This document shows, piece by piece, positions 28,745 to 40,565 of a stretch of 64,000 nt of DNA. The stretch is from Macrolepiota albuminosa (taxonomy: Eukaryota; Basidiomycota; Agaricomycetes; Agaricales; Agaricaceae). The notes beneath the pieces are model-generated. The model was not told the origin of the DNA, did not search any database, and saw nothing but the letters and a program-made list of their open reading frames with translations. The DNA lies in contig JAMWFC010000131.1 of the NCBI GenBank assembly GCA_027475525.1, positions 124,001-188,000 on the forward strand, read 5' to 3'. A program made the translations under genes and the position numbers. Numbering within the stretch: position 1 is the first letter of the stretch; each line of letters opens with the position of its first letter.

Positions 28745-31700
28745 CTAATTGTTTTCTTCTTCTTCAATCAGAGTCGGCAAGTCATCATCGTCCACTAATT
28801 CTGTTTCTTCAAGTTCTCGTAACTTGGCGGTGTCGATATCTAGCGCTTCCAGCGGCAAGTCGATTTGTTCCCTGGCGAGATACGGTAATAGGCGAAAAGC
28901 GGCAACAGGTCGATGTAGCACTGAACCATCTAATTCACAGAGCACGTAAGCGCCACCACGGTTACGGGAGATAACTACCAAAGGTCCTAGATAGCGAGGG
29001 CGCATTTTCTTGTTGTATGAGGTTTCAATTTTGGAGTTGCGCATGAGTACTAGCGCGCCCCTCGGGAAGTTGTAGGGCGCATTTTCTTGTTGTATGAGGT
29101 TTCAATTTTGGAGTTGCGCATGAGTACTAGCGCGCCCCTCGGGAAGTTGTAATCTTTGATGGTAGCGCTATGCTCGGTTTCGAATCGTAGGGCTGCTTGG
29201 CGACGGGCGCTAAAGACTACCTCGTGTAATCTTTGATAGTCGCGCTATGGTCGGTTTCGAATCGCAGGGCTGCTTGGCGACGAGCGCTAAAGACTACCTC
29301 GTGGAGTCGGTCTAAATCTTCTTTCCTTCGCTGGAGGTCAATGGCTCGTCTGGCGATAAGGTCGGTAGTCGCTAAGATGCTGTTGGGTGCTGGCTGAAGA
29401 TAGGTCGCTTCTATAATGTCGGCAGGGAGTAACGGATGGGTGCCAGTAGCCGTGTAATAGGGAGAACAACCCATGCGCTTACGAATAGTAACTCTTTCCG
29501 ACCAGAACACTGAATAGGTCGCTTCGCTCCAACGAGATTCGTCGCCATCGACTGCCTTGAAGAGTGCTTGCCGAACGTCAAAGTGACTGAATAGGTCGCT
29601 TCGCTCCAACGAGATTCGTCGCCATCGACTGCCTTGAAGAGTGCTTGCCGAACGTCAAAGTGTGGTCTCTCTACCAGGCCATTGGCACGCTTGTTGTAGC
29701 CAAATACTCGAATGTGGTGAATGTTGTATTTCTTGGCGAGGTATGTTAGCGCTTTGATGATGGGCGCACCGTTATCCGTGACGATTTCTCTTAGCGCTCC
29801 CCAACGGCAGATGACGTCCTCAAATAGCCACTTGGCGACCGCCTCGGTATTTTCTCTTTGAAGCATTCGAAATTCAGGCCAGTGGATTAGCGAGCAACGA
29901 CCTTGAATGATGTACTTGTAGCGACCAGACTTGGGCATATGCATAGTGTCGACGTAGATTTTGCTGAAAAGGGGAGCTGGCGTTGCCACGGTTGGCGGAA
30001 TGAGCACTTGGCGTGTCTGTTGAATCTGGCAGAGGTGGCAAGTCCTGATGTACCAAGCTATGTCGGCACTAGCGTGTGGCCACCAGAATCGTTCTAACAG
30101 AGAGGCGCGGGTAGCGTACAGACCTCTATGGCCTAGCTCGTCATGCATGGCGCGCAGGACTCGTAAGCGACTTTCTGGCTTGATGATCAGCTTGTGAGCG
30201 CCATCTCGATTTCGTCGCCAAAGTCGGTTGTCGGTAAAGAAGAAGTGGGTAGCATAGCGGATAAAGGTAGCGTATTGTTCGTCGGTAAGGTCTGGGGGTC
30301 GCTTAAGGTCTTGTATCCATTGCTCGACTACTAACAGGCGACTGTCTTCCGCCTTTGCCTTGGCGGATCGGGGAACGGCATCGTAGGTCAGGTTTTTGCT
30401 GTCTTCTCTTAGCGACTGGGGTTCCTGTACGACTTTTACTGGAGGCAAGTTTTGACTGTGGATGCTTGCCGTGTAGAACGTGAGGGGTGCGCTAAAGATC
30501 TCAGGGCGGTAAGGGACGATGGGATGTAAAAAGATGCTGGTAGGCTGTTGCCGTCGTAGTAAGGGAATTGGCTGTTGAATAAGGTGTACGAAACCATGTA
30601 GTCGGTCGATCCAGTCCTCGAAATCGCTATCAGCCTGTGGATCCACTGCCGGGTTGCCAGGCTGCCGTGGTCGCCTAGAAAGTCCATCTGGTCCGTGGAA
30701 AGAGCTCTTGACGTGTACCAACTCAAAGTGAAACATGAGGATGGCGACTACCCACCGGTTCATGCTAGCGGATGGCTGGATGTCGGGATTCTGCAGCATG
30801 CCTTTGATATACCTAGCGTCGACCTCAACAATAAGGTTCCGGACGCCAATCAAATACATCTTTAGCGACCGGAAGGCTTTGAAGAGTCCATAGAGTTCTA
30901 GCTTAGGCTGACTGTAGCGAGACTCTCTGTCGTTTAGCGTGATAGACCCAAAGCGGTTGTAGTGTCGCTGTTTCCGATTGTCGCTAAGGCATTGGCACAA
31001 GAAGTAGCCAACGGCAATGTACGAGGTGTCCACCGCCAAGATAACAGGGTCGGCAGAGGTATAATCGATGGGGACTAGGGGCTTGGCGTCTTGTAGAGCT
31101 TTTACTAAGTCTCGTTGTGCGGTAACCTGGTCTGGCCCAAATTCGAAGGGCTCGTTGGTGCGGGTGAGTCGGTTAAGGGCGTGTGCGCGATGGGCAAAGT
31201 TTTTGACGAATATCCTGAGAACGCCAACGGTGCCAAGAAAGGCGCGAACTTCAGATAAGTCGCGGCAAGGACCCCAGCGCTCCAAGAGTGCTAAGCGAGA
31301 CTCGTCGGGAACGCGTCCGTCGGGAGTGCAGATGTGACCAAGTATTTTGAACCTTGGCGCGCAAAGGAGGAGTTTGTGACCGCTAAAAGTCCCACCGCTA
31401 TACTTCATGCGCTGGAGAACTCGGTTGAGCAACTGGAAAAAGTCCCATAGCGCTAAGCGAATGTTGGAGTTCTCGGGATGGGTCGCCGGTAAGCCGTTTA
31501 CGAGTCGCCAGTCTTTGGGGCCTTTGACGCCAACGTCATCAATGAAGCTTAGGACGTTATGCGGTATCTCGGGTTGGAGGATGAATGTGATGTCGTCATG
31601 GAATATGGGGACTGAGTTTGTCCAGCCCATCGGCAAGGTAACTAGGCGCAAGGCGCCAAACGGAGTTTGAAAGGTAGTGAGATCCCGGGAAGAGGGGTGT

Positions 31701-32725
31701 ATCAGGCGTTCGTCGTAGCCAACGTAGAGGTCAAGGGTGGCGCCACAAATACGCCCGGCAAAGGACTCGGCAAAGTGGTCAGGGAAAGGCGGTACGCCAG
31801 AGTGTCGTATGGTTACTCTATTCAGCGGCTCAAGACTGTGAACTATGCGTAGATTGCCGTTCTTTTTGAGGACACAAAACCATCGGGAGCGGTAAGAACT
31901 ATTGGAGGGCTCGTAGACGCCAGCCTGTATCTTGGTCCTAATGATCTGGCAGACCTCGGCTTCGATCCCAGGCGGTAACGGTCGGTTGTGCTCAGTCCAC
32001 GGTACGTGAGGAATGGTCGGGATCACCACAGGCGGGAAGAAGTCTGTACGTAGGCTGCCGCGTTCTGAGTCCTCCCAAGCGAAGGCTTTGTCTTGCTTAG
32101 CGACAAGATCGGTAAGGACGTTCAACTCATCTTTGGTCAAAAATCCTGTGTCGTGCTCCTTGGCGAACTGCTGCTGGCGCTCCGCGGTAAAACGTCCTGT
32201 GGGCTGAAAGGGTGGCAGATTCGGTGATAAGGTCGGTATGTCGGCAAGAGGGTCGCCAATGATCTGGCGCTCGATTCTGAAAGTCTCGGGAGAGTGCGTA
32301 GCGATGGGTTTTGTTTTAAGCGCAACTGGCTTATATTTCTTTTTAACTTGAACCCCTTTTCTTTTGGGAGCGTTAGCTTGATTATATACAGAAGTGGAAA
32401 GGGGAACTGTAGCCTGAGGAGCGGCAAGTCCAAGAACGGCAGGAGACGAGGCTCCAGGAAGGGTAGTAAGATAAGTATCGGTAGACGCAATATTTTGAAA
32501 AGATTCGGAAGCGGTAAGGTACAAGTAGGCAAGAGAGGAGTCGGTAATGTTTTGATTTTTCTGGGAAAGCTCTGCGTCGGTAGTGGGTAAAGTAGTTAAA
32601 ACGTCTTGGTCAAGAAAAGCAGTAGACATAACAGTTACAAGACCAGTTGAATGGTCATATTCCAGCGTTAGCGCTACATCTCCGTGATCGTCGCCAATCA
32701 CCTCCTCGATGGTCTGTGAAAACAC
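28745..32725 (-). CDS. Element 2 pol: reverse transcriptase, RNase H, integrase
   Basis: RT: IVHSLEPLNRVTI, LVTLPMGWTNSVPIFHDDI, catalytic FIDD. RNase H: VILAVDTSYIAVGYFL. Integrase zinc finger HDELGHRG..CHLCQ, catalytic core IVTDNGAP and ERPHFDVRQALFKA, C-terminal MRPRYLGPLVVI module. Three 77-base tandem duplications (28998, 29150 imperfect, 29509) break the frame; the registers of the pieces agree with one continuous frame of 1,250 codons once each is single. The frame starts in the -1 register of gag-protease with a 28-base overlap (32698-32725). Confidence 0.9.
28998..29151. repeat. Exact 77-base tandem duplication (28998-29074 / 29075-29151)
   Basis: In the integrase C-terminal coding region of element 2; its last bases overlap the next, imperfect duplication. 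Confidence 0.9.
29150..29303. repeat. Imperfect 77-base tandem duplication (29150-29226 / 29227-29303)
   Basis: Same length as the others but the copies differ at about five positions (for example TGATGGTAGCGC against TGATAGTCGCGC). This suggests a join between two variant copies of the element. Confidence 0.85.
29509..29662. repeat. Exact 77-base tandem duplication (29509-29585 / 29586-29662)
   Basis: Within the integrase core of element 2 pol. Confidence 0.9.
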
Positions 32726-35087
32726 CGGTGGGGAGGCTCGTTGGCGTGTTGGTCGGTAAACTCCGGGGGCTTAGCGCGGGCGCCTTTTCGTTGTCCCCTA
32801 GGGAACGTTGGCACCGTTCGTCGGATTCCAGAATTTGGGTCGCTAATTGTGAGGGTCGTTTCCTCGTCGGTAACTGTCTTGACGACTGATCCGTTCGTCG
32901 GATTCCAGAATTTGGGTCGCTAATTGTGAGGGTCGTTTCCTCGTCGGTAACTGTCTTGACGACTGATCGCGCCAAGACGTCAAAAGGTCTGCTGAGTAGT
33001 AAGTCGTATGCCGGGGAGCGCAAAATGTGTATCTGAAGATAAAACGTAATGTCGCCAAGGGTGCAGGGCACGTTCTTGGCGAGGCCTAGGGATCTGTCCA
33101 CGGTACCATTAGCACTCTGCATGTTTAGTATAACGGTAGGGTCGTAAATAAGGCCTAAATCGTTAGCGACTTCTGCTGCCATAGAAATAATCTGAGACCC
33201 GCTATCAACAATTGCCTCTACCTCGTGCTTGTTGTCTACGGTTAGCGCTACCGAGCGGATAGCGTGCGATTCTTGAGCGACGGTAAGAATGGCCGGGTCT
33301 TCTCCATGGTCCACAGACCTAAGGTAGGTCTCTACTGGGTCCACCGAGGTGGCGTTAGCGATGGTGTCGGCAAGAGAATCTTCAGTGTCCAGCGAGTCGA
33401 CGGTAACAGAAAAACCAGGGAGCGCGTCGTCGAGATCCTCGACCTCGGCAACGGTTGTCGCCAAGGGTCGTCGGGGAGTGACTGCCGTCTTGACTTGGTT
33501 GCGGACGTCGGGAGCAATACTACAAAGTTCTTCTACTGACAAGGTGACGGCGGTTTTCATGATACGGTTAAAAACGTGGTTGGATTTCTCTATGTCAAAT
33601 ATTGGCGCGGTAGGTCGGTAACCACCCTCGGGACGTTTCTCGGGAGCGGCAAAGTTTCGTTGTGCGGGAGCGTGATATCTGTCGGGAATCCCTGAATAGG
33701 GATGGAGAGGCGGCAAAGGCGGTTCGGGAGCGGTAGCGGACGACGATGGTTCTGAAGCAGGAGCAGGGGCAGTGGCAGGAGGTGCGGCAGGAGCAGGTGT
33801 CGGTAACTTGCTAGCGGGAGGCATCGGCTTGTATCCTTTAAGAGGTTGTTTAGGCTGCTTAACTTCAACCCCATCAAAGACCTGATTCTTAAGCGAATCC
33901 AACTCCTGTTGGAGCTTGGCGATACGCTCTTCCCGCGAAAAAGTAGGGTGGTCGCCAACGCTGTCGAAATGTAGGACCTCGTGAATCATCTGCTGTTGGG
34001 TCGCCTGTTCGGGGTCGGGGTTGGCGTTGCCAGATAGCGTGCCGGTAACGATTTGTCCTGGATTGCGCCTATGCCATTCATCAACTCGCTCCTGGAAGGA
34101 CTTCTTGTCGGGGTAGTTGGGAATGGTGGCGCCAGAGGTAAGAACTATCTTGCCGTCGATAGCCCTTCGAATTCTACCTTGGCGAACGTAATTCTCGAGG
34201 GTAGCGCAGCGTCCTCTAGTCATAGTATGGCCAATTTCCCCACAGAAGTGGCAAGGGCCAGGTGCGGGTACGTTAGCGGGTCGGTTAGCCGTGAGGTTGG
34301 TGGTAATCATGGTTTCAATTCGCGTCATAGCGGAAGCGACAGCAGCGGTAATGGCAGCGTTGAGCTCCTCCTTCTTAACGAAGTCGGCAGCAGGAGGCGG
34401 GATGGGAATGATACCGTTAGTTCGCTCCGGGGGTGGGCTCGTCCTAGCGCGTGATATACCAACGCCAGTGTCTGTTCCCTTGAGAACCCATTTGCCGGCT
34501 TCAAAGACATCGGCAACGTTATAGGGCTCGTCAGGGTGATGGGCCTGATGAACTATCTCTAGGCGACGAGCAATACGGGTCCACAATGAAGTCGGGATGC
34601 CTTGCTGAAATAGGCGACGTTCCTCGTTAATGTAGAGCTTGCCGTTCTGCAGAAGCCACCTAGCGATTTTCTGGAACTTGCGGTAATACGTGGAAAATGC
34701 GCCAAGCGACGATGTGCCACTGTCGAAAGATTCCTGAACTAGTTTCTGGAGCTCGTTTACCGTGTATCGGGTAGCCTCCTCAGCGCCAGGGTACAGCTGG
34801 ATAACTGCCGTCTTCCAGTCCTCATACGAAGCGCCTTGAGCTGGAGCTGGTGGGGCGGCAGGAACAAAGGCGGCAAACTCGGTCAAACCTGTCCACGTCT
34901 CTGCCGTGTCATACGATACGTATCTTGCTGCGTACTCCTTCATCTGCGTGTGGTCGGTAATGTTACAGTCCCTGAATAAATACTCCAACTCCTTAAAATA
35001 CTGGGAGAGCTCCCGTGGCTTGGACTCGTCCCATTTCGGTGCCGAGAAGTGGTTGCGTGGCGGCATGCGCTGGACTTGTTGTTCCAT
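32698..35087 (-). CDS. Element 2 Gag-protease
   Basis: The ATG at 35085-35087 begins MEQQVQRMPP. Capsid-like region ELSQYFKELEYLFRD; zinc knuckle CHFCGEIGHTMTRGRC (His-to-Cys spacing 6 rather than 4); a Pro/Ala-rich linker; retropepsin site IVDSGSQIISMA and a YDLLLSRPFD block. In element 1 gag and protease are separate overlapping frames, here one frame. A 77-base duplication (32814) shifts the end; with one copy the frame stops at TGA 32698-32700, giving 770 residues and overlapping pol by 28 bases. Confidence 0.88.
32814..32967. repeat. Exact 77-base tandem duplication (32814-32890 / 32891-32967)
   Basis: Near the protease C-terminus of element 2; hides the true gag-protease stop. Confidence 0.9.
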
Positions 35088-35449
35088 GGCGACTGTGTTG
35101 GCGAGTTCGGTTAGCGGTAGTGGGGAAGGAGTTCTAGGTATTGGCGACGGGGTAAGAGAAATGGCGAATTGAGAAAGCGGTGTTAAAGGAGTGATGGGAG
35201 TGACTGATTGCGGTAAGGCAAAGGGCGACGCTAAGGGGTCGTCGGCACTATAATCGAGGGAATGCGGGAAGAGATCAGGAAAAGCGTCTACAGTGGCGTT
35301 CTGTAGTTCCTGGGCTAAAGAGAGACCCGGTAAGGCACCAGGTGGTTGTGGGGTTGATGGGTGGGAAGGAGCAATGCCTTCTGCCGACTGCTCTAGCAGA
35401 CGGCGCCTACGCTGGAGACGGGTTTCTGGCGGAATTCTGCCCTAGAGAT
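35088..35449 (-). other. Element 2 leader
   Basis: Open in frame upstream of the gag ATG for at least about 40 codons (Pro/Thr/Ser-rich, e.g. TPLTPLSQFAISLTPSP), as in element 1. No upstream ATG noted in that frame. Confidence 0.4.
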
Positions 35450-35467
35450 CCCTCGCGGTGGGCTCCA
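35450..35467 (-). promoter_or_regulatory. Primer-binding site, element 2
   Basis: CCCTCGCGGTGGGCTCCA on plus, 3 bases from the LTR. Identical to that of element 1. Confidence 0.75.
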
Positions 35468-35470
35468 ATT

Positions 35471-36420
35471 TGATGACGCCCAAAGTTTGGTCAGTAACAA
35501 ATGTAACAAAAGTGTTACCGTACCAAGAGTGTGCGTTGGGCGCGCTAAAAGTGATATGAGGAGTCCCGGGCAGGTCCCAGAGAACGCGTCTGTGAAAAAG
35601 GGTAAAAGTCGGTAACGGGGTTGGCAAGTGTCAAGCGCTAAGGTAAAGCGCCTAAGGAAAATGCGGTAAGTGAACACGGCAAGGGTGAGCGGCAAGAGCA
35701 CGATAGGCTTAGCGAAGTTCTAAGCGTCGATAATGCCTGCCGTAGTTGCAAGGCGCGAAGGTGTCGAGTGTTGGCGAACGTCTGTAACTGCCGATGAGTT
35801 CGACGTTGCCGACCGTAGCGTAAATGAGCTCTTGAGCGTAAGGGAGACTGAGGAAGGGGGAAACTCTGGTCTATTCGTCTCTTGATGTATGTACAAGTCG
35901 GTAAGTAATATATATACTACAAGGAGTTCACCGTCGCCAGTGACCAACCATCGCCAAAGTGCGGTAAACTGGAAAATTTCATAGGGGTAGCTCCAACGGT
36001 TTCAGATCCCTACCGTCCATTCAAGAGCCTTAGCGACGCCAGGCGACAGATCGCGAAGCTAAACCATCACTCCATCACCCTTCTGTCCGTCAGAGCACCT
36101 AAGCGATGTCAGGCGCCAAATCAAGACGCTAAGCGGTGTCAGACGCCAAGGTCAAACGCCAAGCTGTCCGTCAGTTTTTGATAGATCATCAAGCTTCTCG
36201 CTAAGCGCTGTCATCAGTGACTGATGCCATCTGTCAGTTGTCATTCTGTCTGCCGATCGGCGCTATCACTGATTGGATCTGCTTCTTGCCGTGCGCGGCC
36301 GTCAGAAATGGCTTAAAATAGGTAGAACGCGTGCGCTAAGTTCGAAACGAGTGCAGCAAGGTTTCCGGAGCCGGTGCCGAGCCTGCCGTTGATGCGCCTA
36401 ACCTGTATAGGGTCCTATCA
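35471..36420 (-). repeat. Element 2 5' LTR, 950 bases
   Basis: TGATGACG..CCTATCA. Contains 21 TTRSCG/CGSYAA hexamers by eye. A TATATATAC string near 35909-35920 could be the promoter TATA region for minus-strand transcription. Confidence 0.9.
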
Positions 36421-36800
36421 CCGTAGGTGGCACTGTAAACAACAAAGACAAGATAAACGAGGCTAGCACCCAACTTAGTGACGAAGTCCGAGCAAGCTAG
36501 CGTGATTTGAATGCTAAGGGTAACTTGGGTGCTCAAGAGGTTATAATTTGTTGCTATGTATATCCAGAGTAGCTATCTTTTATACTATGCGCTACTATAT
36601 TTTTAAAATGAGTCCATTAGCGGCACTACCAATTAGTGCCTCTCCTCGTGGTTGTAGCTAACAGCGACCTGTCAACGGCAACCGGTACACATAGGGCAAT
36701 GGCGACCAACGGCGTTATAGCCCATTGGCCATAGTAACTCTAAACTGACTTAAACTTTGTAGGAGTCTGCTCACTTTTTAGTGTAATTCCGATTGGCCAG
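36421..36800 (-). repeat. Probable continuation of the relict LTR
   Basis: Begins with the CCGT TSD of element 2. Words typical of this family recur (TTAGCG, CGGCAA), supporting a diverged LTR, but the far edge is not identified. Confidence 0.35.
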
Positions 36801-37801
36801 GCCTTGGCAGGGTATGGTCAGAAAATCCTCAACAGACGCCGTGAGTTCTGCTGCTGGCACTAAATCTGGTATCAATTTTTGATGAATAGAATGTCGGGCT
36901 AGAGTATATCCTGTTCCATCGCTGCTGATTCTTTAGACTTCTGATTAAAGTGCCTCGTCCAATGGCAGCGCCTAATGCTAACCCCTTTATGGAACTGATC
37001 AGGATTTGGTCAAAGTTGTGTCCCCGCCGTTGTTGCTAGCACCCTGAGTCCTTGGTCTTCTAATCCTCCAAGGTCAATAAATGGTATATGCTGAAGGCTT
37101 AGTAGTGGTAGTTTAGACTGATAACCAGTGCCTATAATTGAGCTCCAAGGTCAATAAATGGTATATGCTGAAGGCTTAGTAGTGGTAGTTTAGACTGATA
37201 ACCAGTGCCTATAATTGAGCGCTAAGGTCCATGGTTTCCTGTGTCCAAGAAGATCGCTAGGGTCTCGAGTATAGCCTGTGTCCGTAGGCCTGTAGTGTGC
37301 CCCTTGATGTGCTCAGTCTGAGTAGAAGCCTATCAACAGGTTAAAGAAAGGAATTGCACAAAAAATTAAACTGGACTGTCTGACAACTAGCAATATTTGC
37401 TTTGAAAAGAAGGCAACAGACATCAAGATAGTGAGAGATATCTGGAAATACTATCTGTCTGAAAAAATAGACCCCTAAAAGATATGGAGGGTAGTGACCA
37501 AGGTTTTAGTAGGTATTGGCTAACTGAGTCCCACACCTTGTGTGTAAAAGCATATTCTTCAGAGTGGTCCCTGTCTTCTGGTCTTTCTAAATAACTCATG
37601 TTGTGTAAGTACCCTATCCAGGGAAATAAAGATTGACTTTGTGAACTGTTTATTATCCCATCAAAAAAAAAATAGAATTCCTTGCAGACAATTTACACTC
37701 CAAGTTGAGTAATTTAGTCAGTCCCCTGCCAAATCAACTCTTAGAAAGTGATGACATGCACCGCAGTAGGGCAAAAGTACACTTTTTTGTACGAGGCACA
37801 T
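36801..37801. other. Intergenic, transposon debris
   Basis: No gene supported. An LTR-like tail around 37628-37658 (AAAGATTGACTTTGTGAACTG) resembles AAAGATCAACTTTGTAAACTG at about 962-982 near the left relict. Confidence 0.3.
37066..37219. repeat. Exact 77-base tandem duplication (37066-37142 / 37143-37219)
   Basis: In non-coding debris; no gene affected. Confidence 0.9.
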
Positions 37802-37884
37802 TGGAGTCTGTGGGGATTGAACCCACGACCTCACGCAAACCTAACTTATGCGAAGCGCGCGCTCTACCACTGAGCTAAGACCCC
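37802..37884 (-). tRNA. tRNA-Ala (CGC) with an 11-base intron
   Basis: The minus strand folds as a cloverleaf: acceptor GGGGTCT/AGACTCC plus discriminator A, D-arm GCTC..GAGC, anticodon stem CGCGC/GCGTG, T-arm GTGGG-TTCAATC-CCCAC. Anticodon CGC decodes GCG (Ala). An 11-base insert (37838-37848) sits one base 3' of the anticodon, the canonical nuclear tRNA intron position. CCA is not encoded. Confidence 0.93.
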
Positions 37885-38159
37885 TGATATTAAATGACTA
37901 CCATGAACCAACTTCTGGTTTCATCGAACTATCCGTGCATCACCCCAGCAAATTTCAAGTAAGAAGGAAGTATAGGGGCTATGGATGAACGTGGCATGTC
38001 CGACCATAACGACATAGCAGAAACATCCATCACTCAGAGCTCGAAAACTATCGTTTTCTGGTTCTCAATGATACATTTGAATAAGATAAGATCTAGATAA
38101 GATTGTTGAGCACGCACCCTGGGTTCCCTCCACGAGCTTGAGCCATCCTTGAGTTTTGA

Positions 38160-39365
38160 TATGACCATTATGAGAGACATTGACACTGGCATTCGTATCA
38201 CTTTCGATCCAAAACCTTTGGAGCTATACATGTGCGTCGCCGACTGTTCGCTCTTGGAGACAACATTTCCATGCGCCCCGCATGACCATCATTTCGTGCA
38301 CTTCTCCGAATTCCTTGAGGGACCATTGAGTTCCAATGATCTTTTAATTAATTGCATCTCCATAAGCCCTTGCACGTAATCCGCAATGACTGTGATTAGT
38401 TAACTCGTTTACAACTTGGTGAGAATGGAAGTTTATGGGCCGCATACATCATAAGAGTTAATTAACGTTAAAGCATTGTGTTCAGCCTGTAACTCACCTT
38501 TCAAAGCTGGTCTTACTCTGCAAAGTTCAACATATGCTTCCTTCTTATGTATTTCCGGCGAGTCTTTTCGTGGAATTGGTAAATTATGAGCTACCTTGTA
38601 ATCTGTAAGGTAAACACGATATCAACGTAACTTTGGGAATCGCAGCTCCCAGCCTCCACCAGGAATGGAACTATTCCTATACTTGTGAATCTGCATACAT
38701 TCATCATGTTCTAGGTGTGCATAGTCTTCCAGCGTTAGACATATAGCAAAAGTGGAAGACTTGCTTCCATTCGATTCAGGTTGATCACAATCTCAGCCAG
38801 AGGCCGGGTCTTGCTACTCTCCAGGTGGAAACTAGTGAGGTCTGTTTCTCCCTTAAAAGATAGATTTGCACCAGCGAACCTGCTGACTCAGTAGGGAATT
38901 TCTAGGACACGATATCATGAGTGTCTCAAATGAATCAAGTATCAGATCTCAGATATTTCTAAACTGACCTTTGTTTAACCCTTTAACACGTTCTCGCTAT
39001 GTCTAGGTCAAGTCTGTTGTTGGATACAGCAGCCAGAAAAAAAGAGCCTGGACGACGTCAGTTCATCATTTCGCCGTGTCATCGTTCATTTTCATTCCTG
39101 ACACAGACTCAGTACATTTAACGATTTATCTTGAAACTCGTTGAAGCACCGGTATATTGACAAAAACTCAGATTTAGCGTTAGCGAACGTTTGAGATGAA
39201 CTGATAATGTCTCTGAATTTGAAGGTTCCCAGTCCTTCTGAATGCCCTAGTAGAGCCTGATGTCGATGTCTCATCAGAGGTATACGTTCTTTCTAGTCCA
39301 CAAGCATACTATCTATATTCCAGCCATCGGGGTATATCGCGTTTTCTGCGTGTCTGAGTCCCTTA
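38160..39365. repeat. Left copy of a diverged inverted duplication (partner 59400-60900)
   Basis: Reverse complement of the right copy aligns over long stretches, for example TATTTCTAAACTGACCTTTG near 38958, GACGTCAGTTCATC near 39053 and CGATGTCTCATCAGA near 39265. Short open stretches (for example SIPGGGWELRFPKL on minus near 38650-38690) suggest a decayed gene, not identified. Confidence 0.75.
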
Positions 39366-39564
39366 TCGTTCTTTATCTTGTAGTATGCACTAGCAGTTAT
39401 TGACTCTATATATGTGATAACTAGAGATAAAAAAAAAGAATTAGGAAACCGTACAAGATCTCGTTGACTCCATTGATTTTGTCACAATCAAGTCATTAGG
39501 TCAGCTGCCAGGTTATACTTATCCGACAGCCTCCAACCACTTGCTCTCAAATATCGAAATCATA

Positions 39565-40565
39565 ATGGCAAACCGCGCGCTCAACGATGAGGAGGTGCTA
39601 CAACAGATGAACAAGATGGTGCGCAGAGTGTGAACATTATTAGTCTATTCCGACTCTGATCGTTGTACTCTAATTTTGGTGAACCTTGCAATTGCGGACG
39701 AAACGTCATAGGTTGCCTTCATCAAACAAGAGGCGCTAGAGAAGGCTAGAGAAATTAGGGTAAAGGCAGATGAAGAGTTTGCGATTGAGAAGGTACGGAT
39801 CCAATGTTTGTGATTTACTGAGCTGGTTCATTGCGTCCAGGCCAAGCTTGTGAAGCAGGAGCAGCAGGCTATCGATGCTCAGTATGAGAAGAAGCGAAAG
39901 GGCGCCGAAGTCGCACAGAGGATGTACGCATTGTCATGAACTCGAAACCTTGTATCTATCATCTAGACCTTGACGTCGCAGCGCACAATCCACACTAACC
40001 AACAAGTCGCGTCTCAAGCTACTCCATCGCCGTGAAGAGAATTTACAGGATCTCTTCTCAACATCGCGTGCCTCCGTAGTTCAGCTTGCAAAGGACGAAG
40101 GCCGCTACGTTCAGTTCCTTCAAGGTGTCATCATTCAGGGCTTCCTTCAGATTCTAGAACCCACTGTTGTAGTGTATGCCCGGCCACAAGATGTAGAGCT
40201 TGTTAAGCAGGCAGCATCGAATGCACAAGAGTCATATACTGAGATAAGTGGGAGGAAAGTCGAGTATGAGGTAGAAGGGTCCCTAAGTGATGACGCGTGA
40301 GTGTTTGACTGTCCTCTTGATATGTTGAAAGCTCAGATCTTTGCGTCGTCTCTAGCGCTGGTGGTGTCAAGCTGGTCAGTGGCTCGCGTCGTATCACTCT
40401 CGATAATACGTTGGATGAGCGTCTGCGGCTGCTTGAGGACAGGGTGAGTTGCCGTCGTCCTTTTTAACATGCTGCAAGTATTCTCATATCACGGTTTTCT
40501 AGATGCTTCCCGAAATTCGCAAGGATCTCTTTGGCGCGAACGAGAACAGAAAATTCTACACATAA
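39565..40565 (+). CDS. VMA4: V-type proton ATPase subunit E
   Basis: Exons 39565-39618, 39712-39792, 39841-39923, 39982-40296, 40356-40443, 40503-40565, all phases consistent, 227 residues, the family's usual length. The N-terminal helix reads ALNDEEVLQQMNKM, VAFIKQEALEKAREIRVKAD, EEFAIEKAKLVKQEQ, then QSTLTNKSRLKLL; the C-terminal globular part ends LDERLRLLEDRMLPEIRKDLFG. These are the conserved subunit E segments. It forms, with subunit G, a peripheral stalk of the V-ATPase linking the V1 catalytic head to the membrane sector, needed for vacuolar acidification. Single complete housekeeping gene; no operon context. Confidence 0.95.

Larger units (their letters stand above)
24806..36420 (-). 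mobile_element. Full-length Ty3/gypsy LTR retrotransposon, element 2
   Basis: LTRs 24806-25833 and 35471-36420 with a 4-base TSD CCGT. Gag-protease and pol read right to left and share the PBS, LTR size (about 950) and gene layout of element 1. A spliced opposite-strand gene fills 26003-28316. Allowing for one 77-base duplication, the two LTRs are 951 and 950 bases with few differences, so the insertion is young. The DNA is packed with TTRSCG/CGSYAA hexamers. Confidence 0.92.
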
